A stretch of DNA of 64,000 nt from RPQJ01 sp963732375 (GCA_963732375.1 CAVSZE010000001.1:248001-312000); one strand, 5' to 3'. Positions 1-10,864 are shown, counted from the first letter of the stretch. The notes: generated from the letters alone by a model not told the origin. Translations and numbers: made by a program.

Positions 1-671
1 ACCGCCCGGCGGCGCAGGGCGTACGGGATGCCCGCCGCGAGCGGGATCATCAGCGCGACGGGTCCTTTGGTGAGAATGCCGAGCCCGATGCAGGCCCAGG
101 CTGCCAGCGACCAGCGCCGCCAACCCCCGGCGGCAGGGGCCGCCGAGCGGTCGGCGGCACGCAGTTCTATCGCAAAGTACAGCCCGATCAGCGACCCGAC
201 GACCAGCGTGGAAAACAGCGCATCGAGGATGACGACGTGCGCCATGCCGAAGACGAGCGGGGCCGAAAGCATCATGGCCGCGGCGCCGATACCGACACGG
301 GCGCCCCAGAGCCGCCGGCCAAACCAGCCGATCATCAGTGCCGTGAGGATCGTGGAGACCAGCGACGGCAGCCTGGCGGCGAACTCGTCTTGCCCGAAGG
401 CATGCAACGACGCCGCGACCGCGGCGAAATGAAGAGCGGGCTTGTCCACGTAGGGCAGCCCGTTCAGATGCGGGACTACGTAGTTCCCACTCGCCACCAT
501 CTCGCGCGCAACCTCGGCGTTGCGACCTTCGTCCGGCTGGAACAGCGGGTAGCTGCCCAGCCAGGCCGTCATGGACGCCAGGACGAGAAGGAACCAGCAC
601 GCGACGAAGATGGCCGTGGTGCGGTTCGTCGGCGTGGTGGCAGGGGCGGCAGGATGAGGTGGCGCTGTCAT
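1..671 (-). CDS. ArnT-like family 39 glycosyltransferase, N-terminal part (runs off window start)
   Basis: Reading the reverse strand from an ATG at 671 gives 223 open residues that continue past base 1, so only the N-terminal part is seen. A hydrophobic helix near residues 22-38 is followed by the sequence FQPDEGRNAEVAREM and then PYVDKPAL, the periplasmic-loop signature of the GT39/ArnT/PMT superfamily, whose acidic pair binds the polyprenyl-phosphate sugar donor. More hydrophobic helices follow. Members transfer a sugar from a lipid-linked donor to lipid A, protein or another acceptor at the inner membrane. The acceptor cannot be told from this fragment. Family assignment is confident; the exact function is not. 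Confidence 0.85.
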   Translation of the reverse strand, partial: MTAPPHPAAPATTPTNRTTAIFVACWFLLVLASMTAWLGSYPLFQPDEGRNAEVAREMVASGNYVVPHLNGLPYVDKPALHFAAVAASLHAFGQDEFAARLPSLVSTILTALMIGWFGRRLWGARVGIGAAAMMLSAPLVFGMAHVVILDALFSTLVVGSLIGLYFAIELRAADRSAAPAAGGWRRWSLAAWACIGLGILTKGPVALMIPLAAGIPYALRRRA

Positions 672-959
672 GGAATGTGTTCCGGTTCGGGCAGGACGCA
701 TTGCCGCGCCGAAACGCGGCGACGTGTCAGATCTGGCGCAGCTCCACGCTCTTGAGCACGGCGGGCAGGGCAGAGTCAAGGGTGTCAAGGATGCCACGGG
801 CCTTGGCCAGCGTCGAATCGTGTGACTCGATTCATGGCGATCGCCGCCCAGTCCGACGGGTACCAGTCCGTATCCAGCGCTAGACGGGGCGTCCCGCAGA
901 AATCATTGGCGGACTGGACGACCGTCCCGGGTGACGGGACGGTCGGTCCCTGGTAGTCC
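672..959. other. Gap between hppA and the glycosyltransferase gene; no intact gene
   Basis: No complete gene is seen in these 288 bases. The reverse strand has a reading frame without a start codon ending in AAIAMNR near 833-850, followed in another frame by about 33 protein-like residues ending LKSVELRQI before a stop at 727-729. This could be a frameshifted remnant or chance. A strong hairpin lies at 921-943. Confidence 0.4.
921..943 (-). terminator. Hairpin downstream of hppA, possible terminator
   Basis: A perfect 9-bp inverted repeat (ACCGTCCCG / CGGGACGGT, 5-base loop) begins 17 bases beyond the hppA stop codon. No T-run follows on the reverse strand, so it is not a canonical intrinsic terminator. 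It may stabilise the mRNA 3' end or mark a Rho-dependent end. Confidence 0.4.
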
Positions 960-3014
<2,055 letters not shown>

Positions 3015-3105
3015 GTCGAACCTCCAAACGAGGGTTTCCCTGGGATGAATCCACGACCGGGAGGGCTCTCACGTCCCTTGCCCGGCCGCCAAAAAAGGCG
3101 CGGGA

Positions 3106-4380
3106 CTATACCACAAAGGGCTGTTTTAGCTTCTTTCGGACGGCCTTGTTACGCAGCACCACGTACTGCGGCAGGCCGTCCTTGTACGGGGGGTAATCCT
3201 CGCCCTTGATCAAGGGGGCCAGGTAGCGGCGGCCCTTGGCGGTGATGTGGAACCCGTCGGGGGTGATGTAGTCCCGCGGCAGCATCTTCTCCACGTTGGC
3301 GACCTTCTCGAGCGGGGCAATGCCGATCTTCCAGCGGTAGGGCTTCTGCGAGGTGCGAATAATGGCCGGCATCACTGCGTGGTGGCCCTTGAGCGCAAGC
3401 TCGACCGCGGCCTTTCCGACCGCGTAGGCCTGTTCCACGTCCACCTTCGAGGCAATGTGGCGGGCGGCGCGCTGCAGGTAGTCGGCCACAGCCCAGTGGT
3501 ACTTGTAGCCGAGCTTTTCCTTGACGAATTGCGCCACGACCGGGGCCACGCCGCCGAGTTGCGCGTGGCCGAACGCGTCGCGGGTGCCGGCGTCCGCGAG
3601 GAACTTGCCGTCGGCGTTCTTCACGCCCTCGGAAACCACGATGGCACAGTAGCCGTATTTCTCCACGCATTCCTTCACTCGGGCCAGGAACCGCTCCTCG
3701 TCGAAGGCGATCTCCGGGAACAGGATGATGTGCGGCGAGTCACCGGCTTTTTCCGCGGCAAGGCCGCCGGCTGCGGCGATCCAGCCCGCGTGACGACCCA
3801 TCACCTCGAGTACGAACACCTTGGTCGAGGTGCGCGCCATCGAGGCGACGTCGAACCCGGCCTCACGGATCGACACCGCAACGTACTTGGCGACCGAGCC
3901 GAAGCCCGGACTGCAGTCGGTGATGGGCAGGTCGTTGTCGACGGTCTTCGGAACGTGGATGGCCGTGAGCGGGTAACCGAGTTTCTCGGCCAGCTGCGAG
4001 ACCTTGAGGCAGGTGTCGGCAGAGTCGCCGCCGCCGTTGTAGAAGAAATAGCCGATGTCGTGCGCCTTGAAGACCTCGATCAGCCGCTCGTACTGCGCAG
4101 GGTTGTCCTCGAACTTCTTGAGCTTGTAGCGAGCCGAGCCGAAGGCGCCCGACGGCGTGTGGCGGAGTCCTCGAATGTCGGACGCGCTCTCCAGGCCCGT
4201 GTCGACCAGGTCCTCGGTCAGCGCCCCGATGATGCCGTTGCGCCCCGCATAGACCTTGCCGATCCGTTGCTTGTGCTTGCGGCAGGTCTCGATGACTCCG
4301 CAGGCCGAGGCATTGATCACGGCGGTGACACCGCCCGACTGGGCGTAGAAGGCATTGCGCGGGGGGGTCTTCGACTTCAT
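3106..4380 (-). CDS. pfp: Pyrophosphate-dependent 6-phosphofructokinase
   Basis: Catalyses the reversible conversion of fructose 6-phosphate plus PPi to fructose 1,6-bisphosphate plus phosphate in the cytoplasm. The two donor-selecting positions are both of the PPi type: GGGDS at residues 116-120 (Asp where ATP enzymes have Gly) and PKTVDND at 144-150 (Lys where ATP enzymes have Gly in PGTIDND). The substrate-binding MGRHAGW motif is present. At 424 residues it matches proteobacterial PPi-PFKs. Transcribed toward hppA and divergent from adk. Because the reaction is reversible it can serve glycolysis and gluconeogenesis; with hppA it forms a pyrophosphate-handling pair. Confidence 0.97.
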   Translation of the reverse strand: MKSKTPPRNAFYAQSGGVTAVINASACGVIETCRKHKQRIGKVYAGRNGIIGALTEDLVDTGLESASDIRGLRHTPSGAFGSARYKLKKFEDNPAQYERLIEVFKAHDIGYFFYNGGGDSADTCLKVSQLAEKLGYPLTAIHVPKTVDNDLPITDCSPGFGSVAKYVAVSIREAGFDVASMARTSTKVFVLEVMGRHAGWIAAAGGLAAEKAGDSPHIILFPEIAFDEERFLARVKECVEKYGYCAIVVSEGVKNADGKFLADAGTRDAFGHAQLGGVAPVVAQFVKEKLGYKYHWAVADYLQRAARHIASKVDVEQAYAVGKAAVELALKGHHAVMPAIIRTSQKPYRWKIGIAPLEKVANVEKMLPRDYITPDGFHITAKGRRYLAPLIKGEDYPPYKDGLPQYVVLRNKAVRKKLKQPFVV

Positions 4381-4450
4381 GAGAACTCCGAAAGTGCTTT
4401 GTTATCGGCCACTTACGCTTGTCATCGGATCGCCTAGCATACCGCACCGA

Positions 4451-4514
4451 GGGGACATTCTCCTTTTTTGCCCCGCCGCATCCCGTGGTGGCCGCGAAAA
4501 AGGAGAATGTCCCC
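4451..4514. repeat. Palindromic repeat copy 1 (GGGGACATTCTCC family), pfp-adk divergent region
   Basis: Left arm GGGGACATTCTCCTTTTTT at 4451-4469 is matched by the complementary arm at 4496-4514, leaving a loop of about 26 bases. It lies between two divergently transcribed genes, 70 bases from the pfp start and 79 bases from the adk start, so unlike most copies it is at 5' ends and could affect both promoters. Confidence 0.92.
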
Positions 4515-4593
4515 GCCGGCACCAACATCCCGGATTGGCGGGCGCGGCAGATTTCGGTAGGGTGCCGCCTCCCAACCCGCTCCTTGGACACCA

Positions 4594-5250
4594 ATGATGA
4601 GACTCGTACTGCTCGGAGCACCCGGTTCAGGCAAGGGCACGCAGGCGCAGCGCTTGCGCGACGATCGCGGCATCCCCCAAGTTTCCTCGGGCGACCTGTT
4701 GCGTGATGCGGTTGCCCGCGGAACGGACCTGGGCAAGCGCGCCAAGGCGGCGATGGACGCCGGCGAACTCGTGTCGGACGAGATCGTGCTCGGCCTGATC
4801 CGCGAGCGCCTGGGTCGCCCCGACGCCGCGAAGGGCTTCATCCTGGACGGCTACCCGCGCAACGTCGCCCAGGCCGGTGCGCTCGACGCACTGCTCTCCG
4901 AAATCAGCCAGCCGATCGACGCCGTGGTCCTGATGGACGTTGACCAGACGGCGCTGGTCCGTCGACTCACGGGCCGGCGAACCTGTCCTGTCTGCGGCAA
5001 GGTATTCAACGTGTATTACTCGCCGTCGACCGCCGGCGACCGCTGCGACAATACCCACGAGGGCGAGGCCCCGCTGCTGGTGCAGCGCGCGGACGACAAG
5101 GAAGACGTGATCGCGAACCGCCTCAAGGTCTACGAGGGCCAGACACAGCCGCTGGTCGAGCACTACCGGTCGCGCGGGTTGCTGAAGGTCGTCAACGCCG
5201 ACCAGACGGTCGAGCAGGTCTACGCCGACTTCCTCCGCGCCGCCGAATAG
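4594..5250 (+). CDS. adk: Adenylate kinase (long form, cysteine-containing LID)
   Basis: Interconverts ATP plus AMP with two ADP. The P-loop GAPGSGKGT is at residues 8-16, SSGDLLR at 31-37 and the DGYPRN motif at 85-90. The LID is of the long type and carries C131-x2-C134 and C151, suggesting a metal-stabilised LID as in many proteobacterial enzymes; a fourth cysteine is not visible. The 218-residue length is normal. Two successive ATG codons (4594, 4597) are possible starts and no clear ribosome site helps choose. It is divergent from pfp-hppA; adenylate kinase also complements pyrophosphate-producing AMP-forming reactions. Confidence 0.97.
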   Translation: MMRLVLLGAPGSGKGTQAQRLRDDRGIPQVSSGDLLRDAVARGTDLGKRAKAAMDAGELVSDEIVLGLIRERLGRPDAAKGFILDGYPRNVAQAGALDALLSEISQPIDAVVLMDVDQTALVRRLTGRRTCPVCGKVFNVYYSPSTAGDRCDNTHEGEAPLLVQRADDKEDVIANRLKVYEGQTQPLVEHYRSRGLLKVVNADQTVEQVYADFLRAAE

Positions 5251-5258
5251 GGTGAATA

Positions 5259-5368
5259 GGGGACATTCTCCTTTTTCCAGGAGCAGGAGCCTGAATACAA
5301 GCGCTTAGGGTCTGTCCTCCTTCGTCCGAAAAAGGAGAATGTCCCCTATAGAAAAGGAGAATGTCCCC
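5259..5368. repeat. Palindromic repeat copy 2 (GGGGACATTCTCC family), adk-rnd convergent gap
   Basis: A complete hairpin has arms at 5259-5277 and 5328-5346 (19 bases each), and a lone extra right arm follows at 5351-5368. The repeat fills almost the whole gap between the convergent genes. Its last base is part of the rnd stop codon (TAG on the reverse strand, 5368-5370). Loop sequence is unrelated to that of other copies. Confidence 0.93.
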
Positions 5369-6465
5369 TACTTGGCGGCCAGCAGCTTTTCGCCGATAAC
5401 GGCGCGGCGCCAGCCGCGAAGTACTGCCGGCTCGCCGCGGTCGGGAAACACCAGCGCCTCGACGTCGCGCCGGGTGCAGAGCACCTCCGGGCCCAGGCCC
5501 AACGCGGCGGCCTCGTCACGAACCACCTGCTGAAGCCTCGCGACCAGCGCGTTTTCCGCCGGCGTCGGGCGTCTTCCAATCTGCTCGACGCCGATCGTGC
5601 CTGCGGAGTCCACCGCAGTAGCGATGAGCGCGAGCAGCTCGTCGCCACGCTTGCGGACCACTGAGGGCTGCAGCGCCCGGACCGCCTCGAGATCCGCGGT
5701 GGTTCGTGGCGACATTGAAGCTAGCGCGTAGATCACCTCGTCGGTCAGGATCCAGCCGCGCGGCTTGTCGGCCTCGATCGCCCGGCGCTCGCGCCACTCC
5801 GACAGCGACCGTGCGACGGCCTGTTCGCGAGGTTTCAGGCGACCCAGGCCCTTGAGTCGCCGCCAGGCGTCCCCGGGCTCGGTCCGGTACAGCGAGGGTT
5901 CCTCAAGTGCCGCCGACTCCTCCGCGAGCCACGTATCGCGACCCTTGGCCGCGAGCTCGGCCCCGAGTTCCGTATGCAGCGCAAGCAGGTGATGCACGTC
6001 GTCCGCCGCGTAGGCCAGCTGTTCCGGCGTGAGCGGGCGCCGCGACCAGTCGGTCCGCGTCTGCCCCTTGTCGATCGAGTGCCCGAGCTGCCGCGAGACC
6101 AGCTCCGCGTAGCCGGCCTGCGGGGGAAAGCCGAGCATCGCCGCCGCGACCTGGGTATCGAACACCGGTGCGGGTACCGGCCGGCCGCCGAGCTGCAGCA
6201 CCTCGAGGTCCTGCCGCGCAGCGTGCAGGATTTTCAGTTTCGAGCGGTCCGCAAGCAGCGCGTAGAACCCCTCCAGGTCGAGCCCGGCCAGCGGGTCGAC
6301 CAGGAAGCAGTCGCTGTCGGTGGCTGCCTGCACCAGGCAGAGCTGCGGGTAGTAGGTGCTCTCTCGCATGAACTCCGTGTCGATCGCGAGGCGTGCGGCC
6401 GACTGCAGCCGGAACACGGCCACTTCTAATTGTGACTGGGTCGTGACCAGCGTGGCGTCGCGCAT
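5368..6465 (-). CDS. rnd: Ribonuclease D
   Basis: 3'-5' exoribonuclease of the DEDD family that trims tRNA and other stable RNA 3' ends. The Exo I motif DTEFMRE lies near residue 30, followed by HAARQDLEVL (Exo II) and YAADDVHHLL (Exo III), then a C-terminal HRDC-type helical region (SEWRERRA, DEVIYALASM). I start it at the ATG at 6465, giving 365 residues; an open frame extends upstream to 6750 but that part is low-complexity and antisense to the membrane-protein gene. The TAG stop is created by the palindromic repeat that abuts it. Confidence 0.93.
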   Translation of the reverse strand: MRDATLVTTQSQLEVAVFRLQSAARLAIDTEFMRESTYYPQLCLVQAATDSDCFLVDPLAGLDLEGFYALLADRSKLKILHAARQDLEVLQLGGRPVPAPVFDTQVAAAMLGFPPQAGYAELVSRQLGHSIDKGQTRTDWSRRPLTPEQLAYAADDVHHLLALHTELGAELAAKGRDTWLAEESAALEEPSLYRTEPGDAWRRLKGLGRLKPREQAVARSLSEWRERRAIEADKPRGWILTDEVIYALASMSPRTTADLEAVRALQPSVVRKRGDELLALIATAVDSAGTIGVEQIGRRPTPAENALVARLQQVVRDEAAALGLGPEVLCTRRDVEALVFPDRGEPAVLRGWRRAVIGEKLLAAK

Positions 6466-6519
6466 GACTCCGGATACCTGCGTGTAGAATTGCGGCTCCC
6501 AGGCCGCCGCATCCACATC

Positions 6520-7038
6520 GTGCAGCAGTTCCTCAGGATCTTCATCGACATCGTACTCTGGCGGCGGGGTCCACAGGACCTGCCGGCCTCCGGACTGCTG
6601 CTGGCGATAACTCTCGCAGCCTATGTGCTGGTGGGCGTCGTGCAACTCGCACTGCTCGACGAGCCAGTCGCGACCTGGCTCGTGTACATGGCGGCGGATC
6701 CGGCCCTGCTCACCTTGTTCGTGTGGCTGCTGCTCCGGCTCTACGGCCACCCGGAGCGCTTCCAGCAGACGGCGACCGCGGTGCTCGGCACCGGCGCGCT
6801 GCTCGGCGTTGCGCTGTACCTGCCGCTGCAGATCCTGGTAACCGGCGCCGGGGTCGGTCCGGCCTCGCCGGTTGCGCAGGTATCGGCACTTTTCCTTGTC
6901 GTCGTGTTCGTGCTCGTCACCGGACGCATCCTCAAGCTCGCGACGGGCGCGAGCCTGTTTACCGGCATTGCCGCCTCACTCACGTACTTCATCGCCATCA
7001 ACGCGCTGGTCGGCGCGGTACAGGGCACGGGTAGCTGA
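6520..7038 (+). CDS. Conserved inner-membrane protein, function unknown
   Basis: A 172-residue protein with about five hydrophobic helices, beginning near residue 20 (LLLAITLAAYVLVGVVQLALL) and ending LVGAVQGTGS. Its N-terminus holds the polar stretch IFIDIVLWRRGPQDLPAS. No ATG is available; I chose the GTG at 6520 because it puts IFIDIVLWRRG close to the start, but a TTG at 6490 in the same frame is also possible. The stop is 2 bases before mpl, so the two are probably cotranscribed. It resembles small Yip1-like membrane proteins in topology, but I do not recognise a specific function. Confidence 0.65.
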   Translation: MQQFLRIFIDIVLWRRGPQDLPASGLLLAITLAAYVLVGVVQLALLDEPVATWLVYMAADPALLTLFVWLLLRLYGHPERFQQTATAVLGTGALLGVALYLPLQILVTGAGVGPASPVAQVSALFLVVVFVLVTGRILKLATGASLFTGIAASLTYFIAINALVGAVQGTGS

Positions 7039-7040
7039 AC

Positions 7041-8417
7041 ATGCACCTGCACATCGTCGGCATCTGCGGCACGTTCATGGGAGGGATCGCTGCACTCGCG
7101 CGAGCCAGTGGCCACCGTGTCACGGGATCCGACCGCTCGGTCTATCCGCCGATGAGCACGCAGCTCACGTCACTCGGTATCGACGTGATCGAGGGCTACG
7201 GGGCGGACCAGTTATCGCTCGCCCCGGACGTGTTCGTGATCGGCAACGTGATGAGCCGTGGCAATCCGCTGGTCGAGGCGATACTCGACAGCGGCCGCCG
7301 GTACGAGTCCGGGCCGGAATGGCTGGCCCGCAACGTGCTCGCGGGACGATGGGTGCTCGGCGTCGCCGGTACGCACGGCAAGACGACAACCACGAGCCTG
7401 CTCGCGTCGATCATGCAGCACGCCGGGCTTGAGCCGGGATTCCTGGTGGGCGGCGTGCCGCTCGACTTCGACGTGAGCGCGCGGCTCGGGGGCGGCAGTC
7501 ACTTCGTGGTCGAGGCCGACGAATACGACACGGCGTTCTTCGACAAGCGCGCCAAGTTCGTGCACTACCGCCCGCGCACCGCGATCCTGAACAACCTCGA
7601 GCACGATCACGCCGATATCTACCCAGACGTGGCATCGATACAGCGGCAGTTCCACCTGCTGCTGCGCACGATCCCGGGAAACGGCTGCATCGTGATGAAC
7701 GGCGCGGACCGCAATCTCGAGCAGGTGATCGAGATGGGCTGCTGGACGCCTGTGCAACGTTTCACGTCGCAGGTGTCGTCCACCGCGGATTGGCGCGTCG
7801 ATGCGGATCCCGCCTCGGCCTGGGCGCGCTTCTCCGTGCACCACGCCGGTCGCCACGTGGGCGACGTCGAGTGGGAATTGCTCGGCCGCCACAACGCCGA
7901 AAACGCGCTCGCCGCGCTGGCAGCGGCCAACCACGCGGGCGTCGAGGTGCAGGCTGGAATCGAGGCGTTGAACCGATTCCGCGGCGTGCGACGACGACTG
8001 GAGGTGAAGGGCACCGTGGACGGCGTGGTCGTCTACGACGACTTCGCGCATCACCCGACGGCGATCGCGAGCACGCTCGAAGGTGTGCGCCAGAAAGCGG
8101 GCGCGGGCCGCGTGATCGCGGTGCTCGAGCCGCGCTCGAACACGATGAAGCTCGGCACGCACAAGGCCGCGCTGGCGGAGTCGCTGCACGATGCGGATCG
8201 GGTGTTCGTATACAAGTCGCCCGAGGTGAAATGGGACGTTGCGGACGCAATGGCGCCGCTCGGCAGTCTCGCAATCGTGCACGAGGGTATCGAGTCGCTG
8301 GTGTCGGCACTGGTCGCAGAGTCGCGCGCGGGCGACCACCTGGTGCTGATGAGCAACGGCTCGTTCGGCGGCCTGCACGAACGGCTGCTTGCGGCATTGC
8401 GGGCGCGAGGCGCGTGA
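7041..8417 (+). CDS. mpl: UDP-MurNAc:tripeptide ligase (murein recycling)
   Basis: Joins the recovered tripeptide L-Ala-gamma-D-Glu-meso-DAP to UDP-MurNAc in the cytoplasm, the recycling shortcut into peptidoglycan synthesis. The Mur-ligase architecture is clear: N-terminal Rossmann motif (HIVGICGTFMGG), ATP loop GTHGKTTTTSL near residue 110, EADEYDTAFFD and NLEHDHADIY in the central domain, and DDFAHHPTAI in the C-terminal part. The EADEYD-FFDKR signature and NxEHDHADI favour Mpl over MurC, whose true copy is in the dcw cluster. Length 458 is typical. Its stop overlaps the next gene's GTG start (GTGA), implying translational coupling. Confidence 0.96.
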   Translation: MHLHIVGICGTFMGGIAALARASGHRVTGSDRSVYPPMSTQLTSLGIDVIEGYGADQLSLAPDVFVIGNVMSRGNPLVEAILDSGRRYESGPEWLARNVLAGRWVLGVAGTHGKTTTTSLLASIMQHAGLEPGFLVGGVPLDFDVSARLGGGSHFVVEADEYDTAFFDKRAKFVHYRPRTAILNNLEHDHADIYPDVASIQRQFHLLLRTIPGNGCIVMNGADRNLEQVIEMGCWTPVQRFTSQVSSTADWRVDADPASAWARFSVHHAGRHVGDVEWELLGRHNAENALAALAAANHAGVEVQAGIEALNRFRGVRRRLEVKGTVDGVVVYDDFAHHPTAIASTLEGVRQKAGAGRVIAVLEPRSNTMKLGTHKAALAESLHDADRVFVYKSPEVKWDVADAMAPLGSLAIVHEGIESLVSALVAESRAGDHLVLMSNGSFGGLHERLLAALRARGA

Positions 8418-9505
8418 CCGCAGCGCCGAAGTTCCTGTTCGTCCCGGTGTCCGGGCCGGGTGGCGCCGGCGAGTACTACCGATCGCTGGCCGTCGCGAGA
8501 GCGGCCGAGCGCCGTTGGCCGGGATGCGAGGTGCGGTTCGTCCTGAGCCGCGATGCCGGTTATTCCGGCGAATGTCCCTATCCGGTCGTGCACGTTGCAC
8601 GCTCGCCAACCTACGAGACGCGCGAGGTCGTGGCGATCCTGGAGCGCGAGCGACCGGATGTCGTCGTATTCGACAGCGCGGGTCGCGCGGAGCAGTACCG
8701 TCGCGCGAAGCAACTTGGCGCAAGCGTCATTTTCGTGAGCTCCCGTGCGACCACGCGTCGCAAGGGTTTCCGCTTGCGGCGCATGCGCTGGATCGACCAG
8801 CACTGGATCGTCGCGCCGCGATTCGCAGCTGGTGGACTCAGCTGCCTCGAGCGGCTGCGCACGCGTCTCGCGCCGCACTGCGAAATCGTGTTCCTCGATG
8901 TCCTGCACGAGCCCGTGGACGAGGCGGGTACTGCCGAGCTGCAACGATCGCTCGGCATCGAGCCTGGAGCCTACGTGCTCGCCTGTCCGGGCGGTGGCGG
9001 AGTCTTTGGCGGCGGACCGGATGCCGCGCAGGTGTTCTTCGACGCGAGCATGAAACTTGCAAGCGGTTCGGGCCTGGTGGTCGTCGCGGTGCTGGGGCCC
9101 CGATTCGTGCCGCCGCAATCGCTGCTGCCCGGCGTTCGAATTCTTGCCAGCCTGCCGAACACGCAGCTGATGGGCATGCTGCGGGACGCTCGCGTCGGCG
9201 TCGTCAATGGCGGCAGCCTGCTGCTGCAGGCGATTGCACTCGGTGTGCCTTGCGTGGCGGCGCCGATATCGGAAGACCAGCCCGCGAGGATCGCGGCCTG
9301 CGCCGCGCAGGGCCTGGTGCGGCCCGCGGCGCTCGAAGTCGTGTCGATCGTCCAGCAGACGACTGCGCTGCTCGCCGGCGATGCGCGTGAGACCCTGCGG
9401 CGGCGCCTGCAGGGGTTTGCACTGGCGAATGGGCTCGATCTCGCGGTCGACTCGCTTACGCGCGTCCTCGACCGGCGCGCCGCGCGTCCGCGCCAGCCCG
9501 GCTGA
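8414..9505 (+). CDS. Putative GT-B-fold glycosyltransferase coupled to mpl
   Basis: A 363-residue protein starting at a GTG that overlaps the mpl stop. The N-terminal half starts with the motif FVPVSGPGGAGEYYRS, resembling the nucleotide-sugar transferase or PseG-like GT-B fold, and the C-terminal half has the glycine-rich segment CPGGGGVFGGG (near 195-205) and VVNGGSLLLQAIALGVPCVAAP (near 265), matching the donor-binding region of MurG/GT28-like enzymes. No signal peptide or membrane helix is seen. Substrate and acceptor are unknown; coupling to mpl hints at a sugar-nucleotide or cell-wall step. Superfamily assignment is moderately sure, activity is not. Confidence 0.75.
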   Translation: MTAAPKFLFVPVSGPGGAGEYYRSLAVARAAERRWPGCEVRFVLSRDAGYSGECPYPVVHVARSPTYETREVVAILERERPDVVVFDSAGRAEQYRRAKQLGASVIFVSSRATTRRKGFRLRRMRWIDQHWIVAPRFAAGGLSCLERLRTRLAPHCEIVFLDVLHEPVDEAGTAELQRSLGIEPGAYVLACPGGGGVFGGGPDAAQVFFDASMKLASGSGLVVVAVLGPRFVPPQSLLPGVRILASLPNTQLMGMLRDARVGVVNGGSLLLQAIALGVPCVAAPISEDQPARIAACAAQGLVRPAALEVVSIVQQTTALLAGDARETLRRRLQGFALANGLDLAVDSLTRVLDRRAARPRQPG

Positions 9506-9523
9506 TCGTTCCGGCCAGCCGCG

Positions 9524-10864
9524 CTAGCCGCGGATCTTCGCGAACACCCGTCGCGCGGCGGCAATCGTCGCGTCGATCTCGCGGTCACCATGGGCGGCCG
9601 AGACGAATCCAGCCTCGAAGGCCGACGGCGCGAGGTACACGCCTTCATCGAGCATGCCGTGGAAGAAGCGCTTGAACATCTCGACGTCGCAGGTCGTTGC
9701 CTCGGCGTACGTCGTCACTTTCCCGGCACCGGTGAAGAACAGTCCGAACATGCCGCAGACGTGGTTGGTGGTGAATGGAATGCCGGCTGAACCGGCGGCT
9801 TCCCGCAGCCCTGTCACCAGGCGATCGGTCGTCACCGCCAGCTTCTCGTGGAAACCGGGCACCGATAGTCCGTCGAGCGTCGCGAGTCCGGCAGCCATCG
9901 CCACGGGATTTCCCGACAGTGTGCCGGCCTGGTACACCGGGCCGAGCGGTGCGATGTGTTCCATGATCTCGCGGCGCCCGCCGAATGCGCCGACCGGCAT
10001 GCCTCCACCGACAATCTTGCCGAGCGTGGTCAAGTCAGGGCGGATGCCGTAGAGCTGCTGCGCGCCGCCGCGAGCGACGCGGAATCCCGTCATCACCTCG
10101 TCGAAGATCAGCACGGCGCCGTGGCGCGTGCACTCCTCGCGCAGCGCTTCCAGGAAGCCGGGCACCGGCGGTATGCAGTTCATGTTGCCCGCGACCGGTT
10201 CGACGATGACACAGGCCACTTCGCCGCCGAATTCGGCGAATGCCGCGCGTACCTGCGCTGCATCGTTGTAGGTGAGGGTCGTGGTGTACGCCGCGAGTTC
10301 GGGCGGAACACCGGGCGAGGTGGGTACGCCGAGCGTCAGCGCGCCGGATCCCGCCTTCACCAGAAGCGAATCGGAGTGGCCGTGATAGCAGCCCTCGAAC
10401 TTGATGATCCTGTTGCGGCCCGTGTAGCCGCGCGCGAGACGGATCGCGCTCATCGTTGCCTCGGTGCCCGAACTCACCATGCGTACGAGTTCGATGGATG
10501 GTACGAGTTCGATGATACGTCGGGCGACCACCGTCTCGAGCGCGGTCGGTGCGCCAAACGACAGGCCGTTCTCGGCCGTCTGCTGCACTGCACGGATCAC
10601 TGCCGGGTCCGCGTGCCCGAGGATCATCGGTCCCCACGAACCGACGTAGTCGATGAACTGCCGGCCGTCGGCCGACCAGACGTACGGGCCCTTGGCCTTC
10701 TCGAAGAAAATCGGCTCGCCGCCGACGCCGCGGAACGCTCGAACAGGCGAATTCACGCCCCCGGGGATGACTTTGCAGGCTTCGGTAAACAGGCTCAACG
10801 TGGGGCTCCAGCGGGTCGTGAGGATTGCGTAGTCTAGCAAGCGATCTCGACATCCCCGTACCAT
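9524..10864 (-). CDS. hemL: Glutamate-1-semialdehyde 2,1-aminomutase
   Basis: PLP enzyme that converts glutamate 1-semialdehyde to 5-aminolevulinate in the C5 tetrapyrrole pathway. The sequence shows PGGVNSPVRAFRGVGG near the N-terminus, SSGTEATMSAIRLARG, the PLP-ring aspartate in IFDEVMTGFR, and the Schiff-base lysine in TTLGKIVGGGMPVGAFGG. At 446 residues from the ATG at 10864 it is about 15-20 longer than usual; a TTG at 10840 may be the true start. It is convergent with the GT-B-like gene with an 18-base gap. Confidence 0.96.
   Translation of the reverse strand: MVRGCRDRLLDYAILTTRWSPTLSLFTEACKVIPGGVNSPVRAFRGVGGEPIFFEKAKGPYVWSADGRQFIDYVGSWGPMILGHADPAVIRAVQQTAENGLSFGAPTALETVVARRIIELVPSIELVRMVSSGTEATMSAIRLARGYTGRNRIIKFEGCYHGHSDSLLVKAGSGALTLGVPTSPGVPPELAAYTTTLTYNDAAQVRAAFAEFGGEVACVIVEPVAGNMNCIPPVPGFLEALREECTRHGAVLIFDEVMTGFRVARGGAQQLYGIRPDLTTLGKIVGGGMPVGAFGGRREIMEHIAPLGPVYQAGTLSGNPVAMAAGLATLDGLSVPGFHEKLAVTTDRLVTGLREAAGSAGIPFTTNHVCGMFGLFFTGAGKVTTYAEATTCDVEMFKRFFHGMLDEGVYLAPSAFEAGFVSAAHGDREIDATIAAARRVFAKIRG

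Noticed and set aside
4451..4514. GGGGACATTCTCC hairpins as intrinsic terminators
   Set aside because: The T-run is inside the stem, paired with A's of the opposite arm, not after the hairpin; and this copy lies between two gene starts.
5368..6750. Longer RNase D starting at 6750
   Set aside because: The extra 95 residues are low-complexity, antisense to the membrane-protein gene, and not part of the family; ATG 6465 gives normal length.
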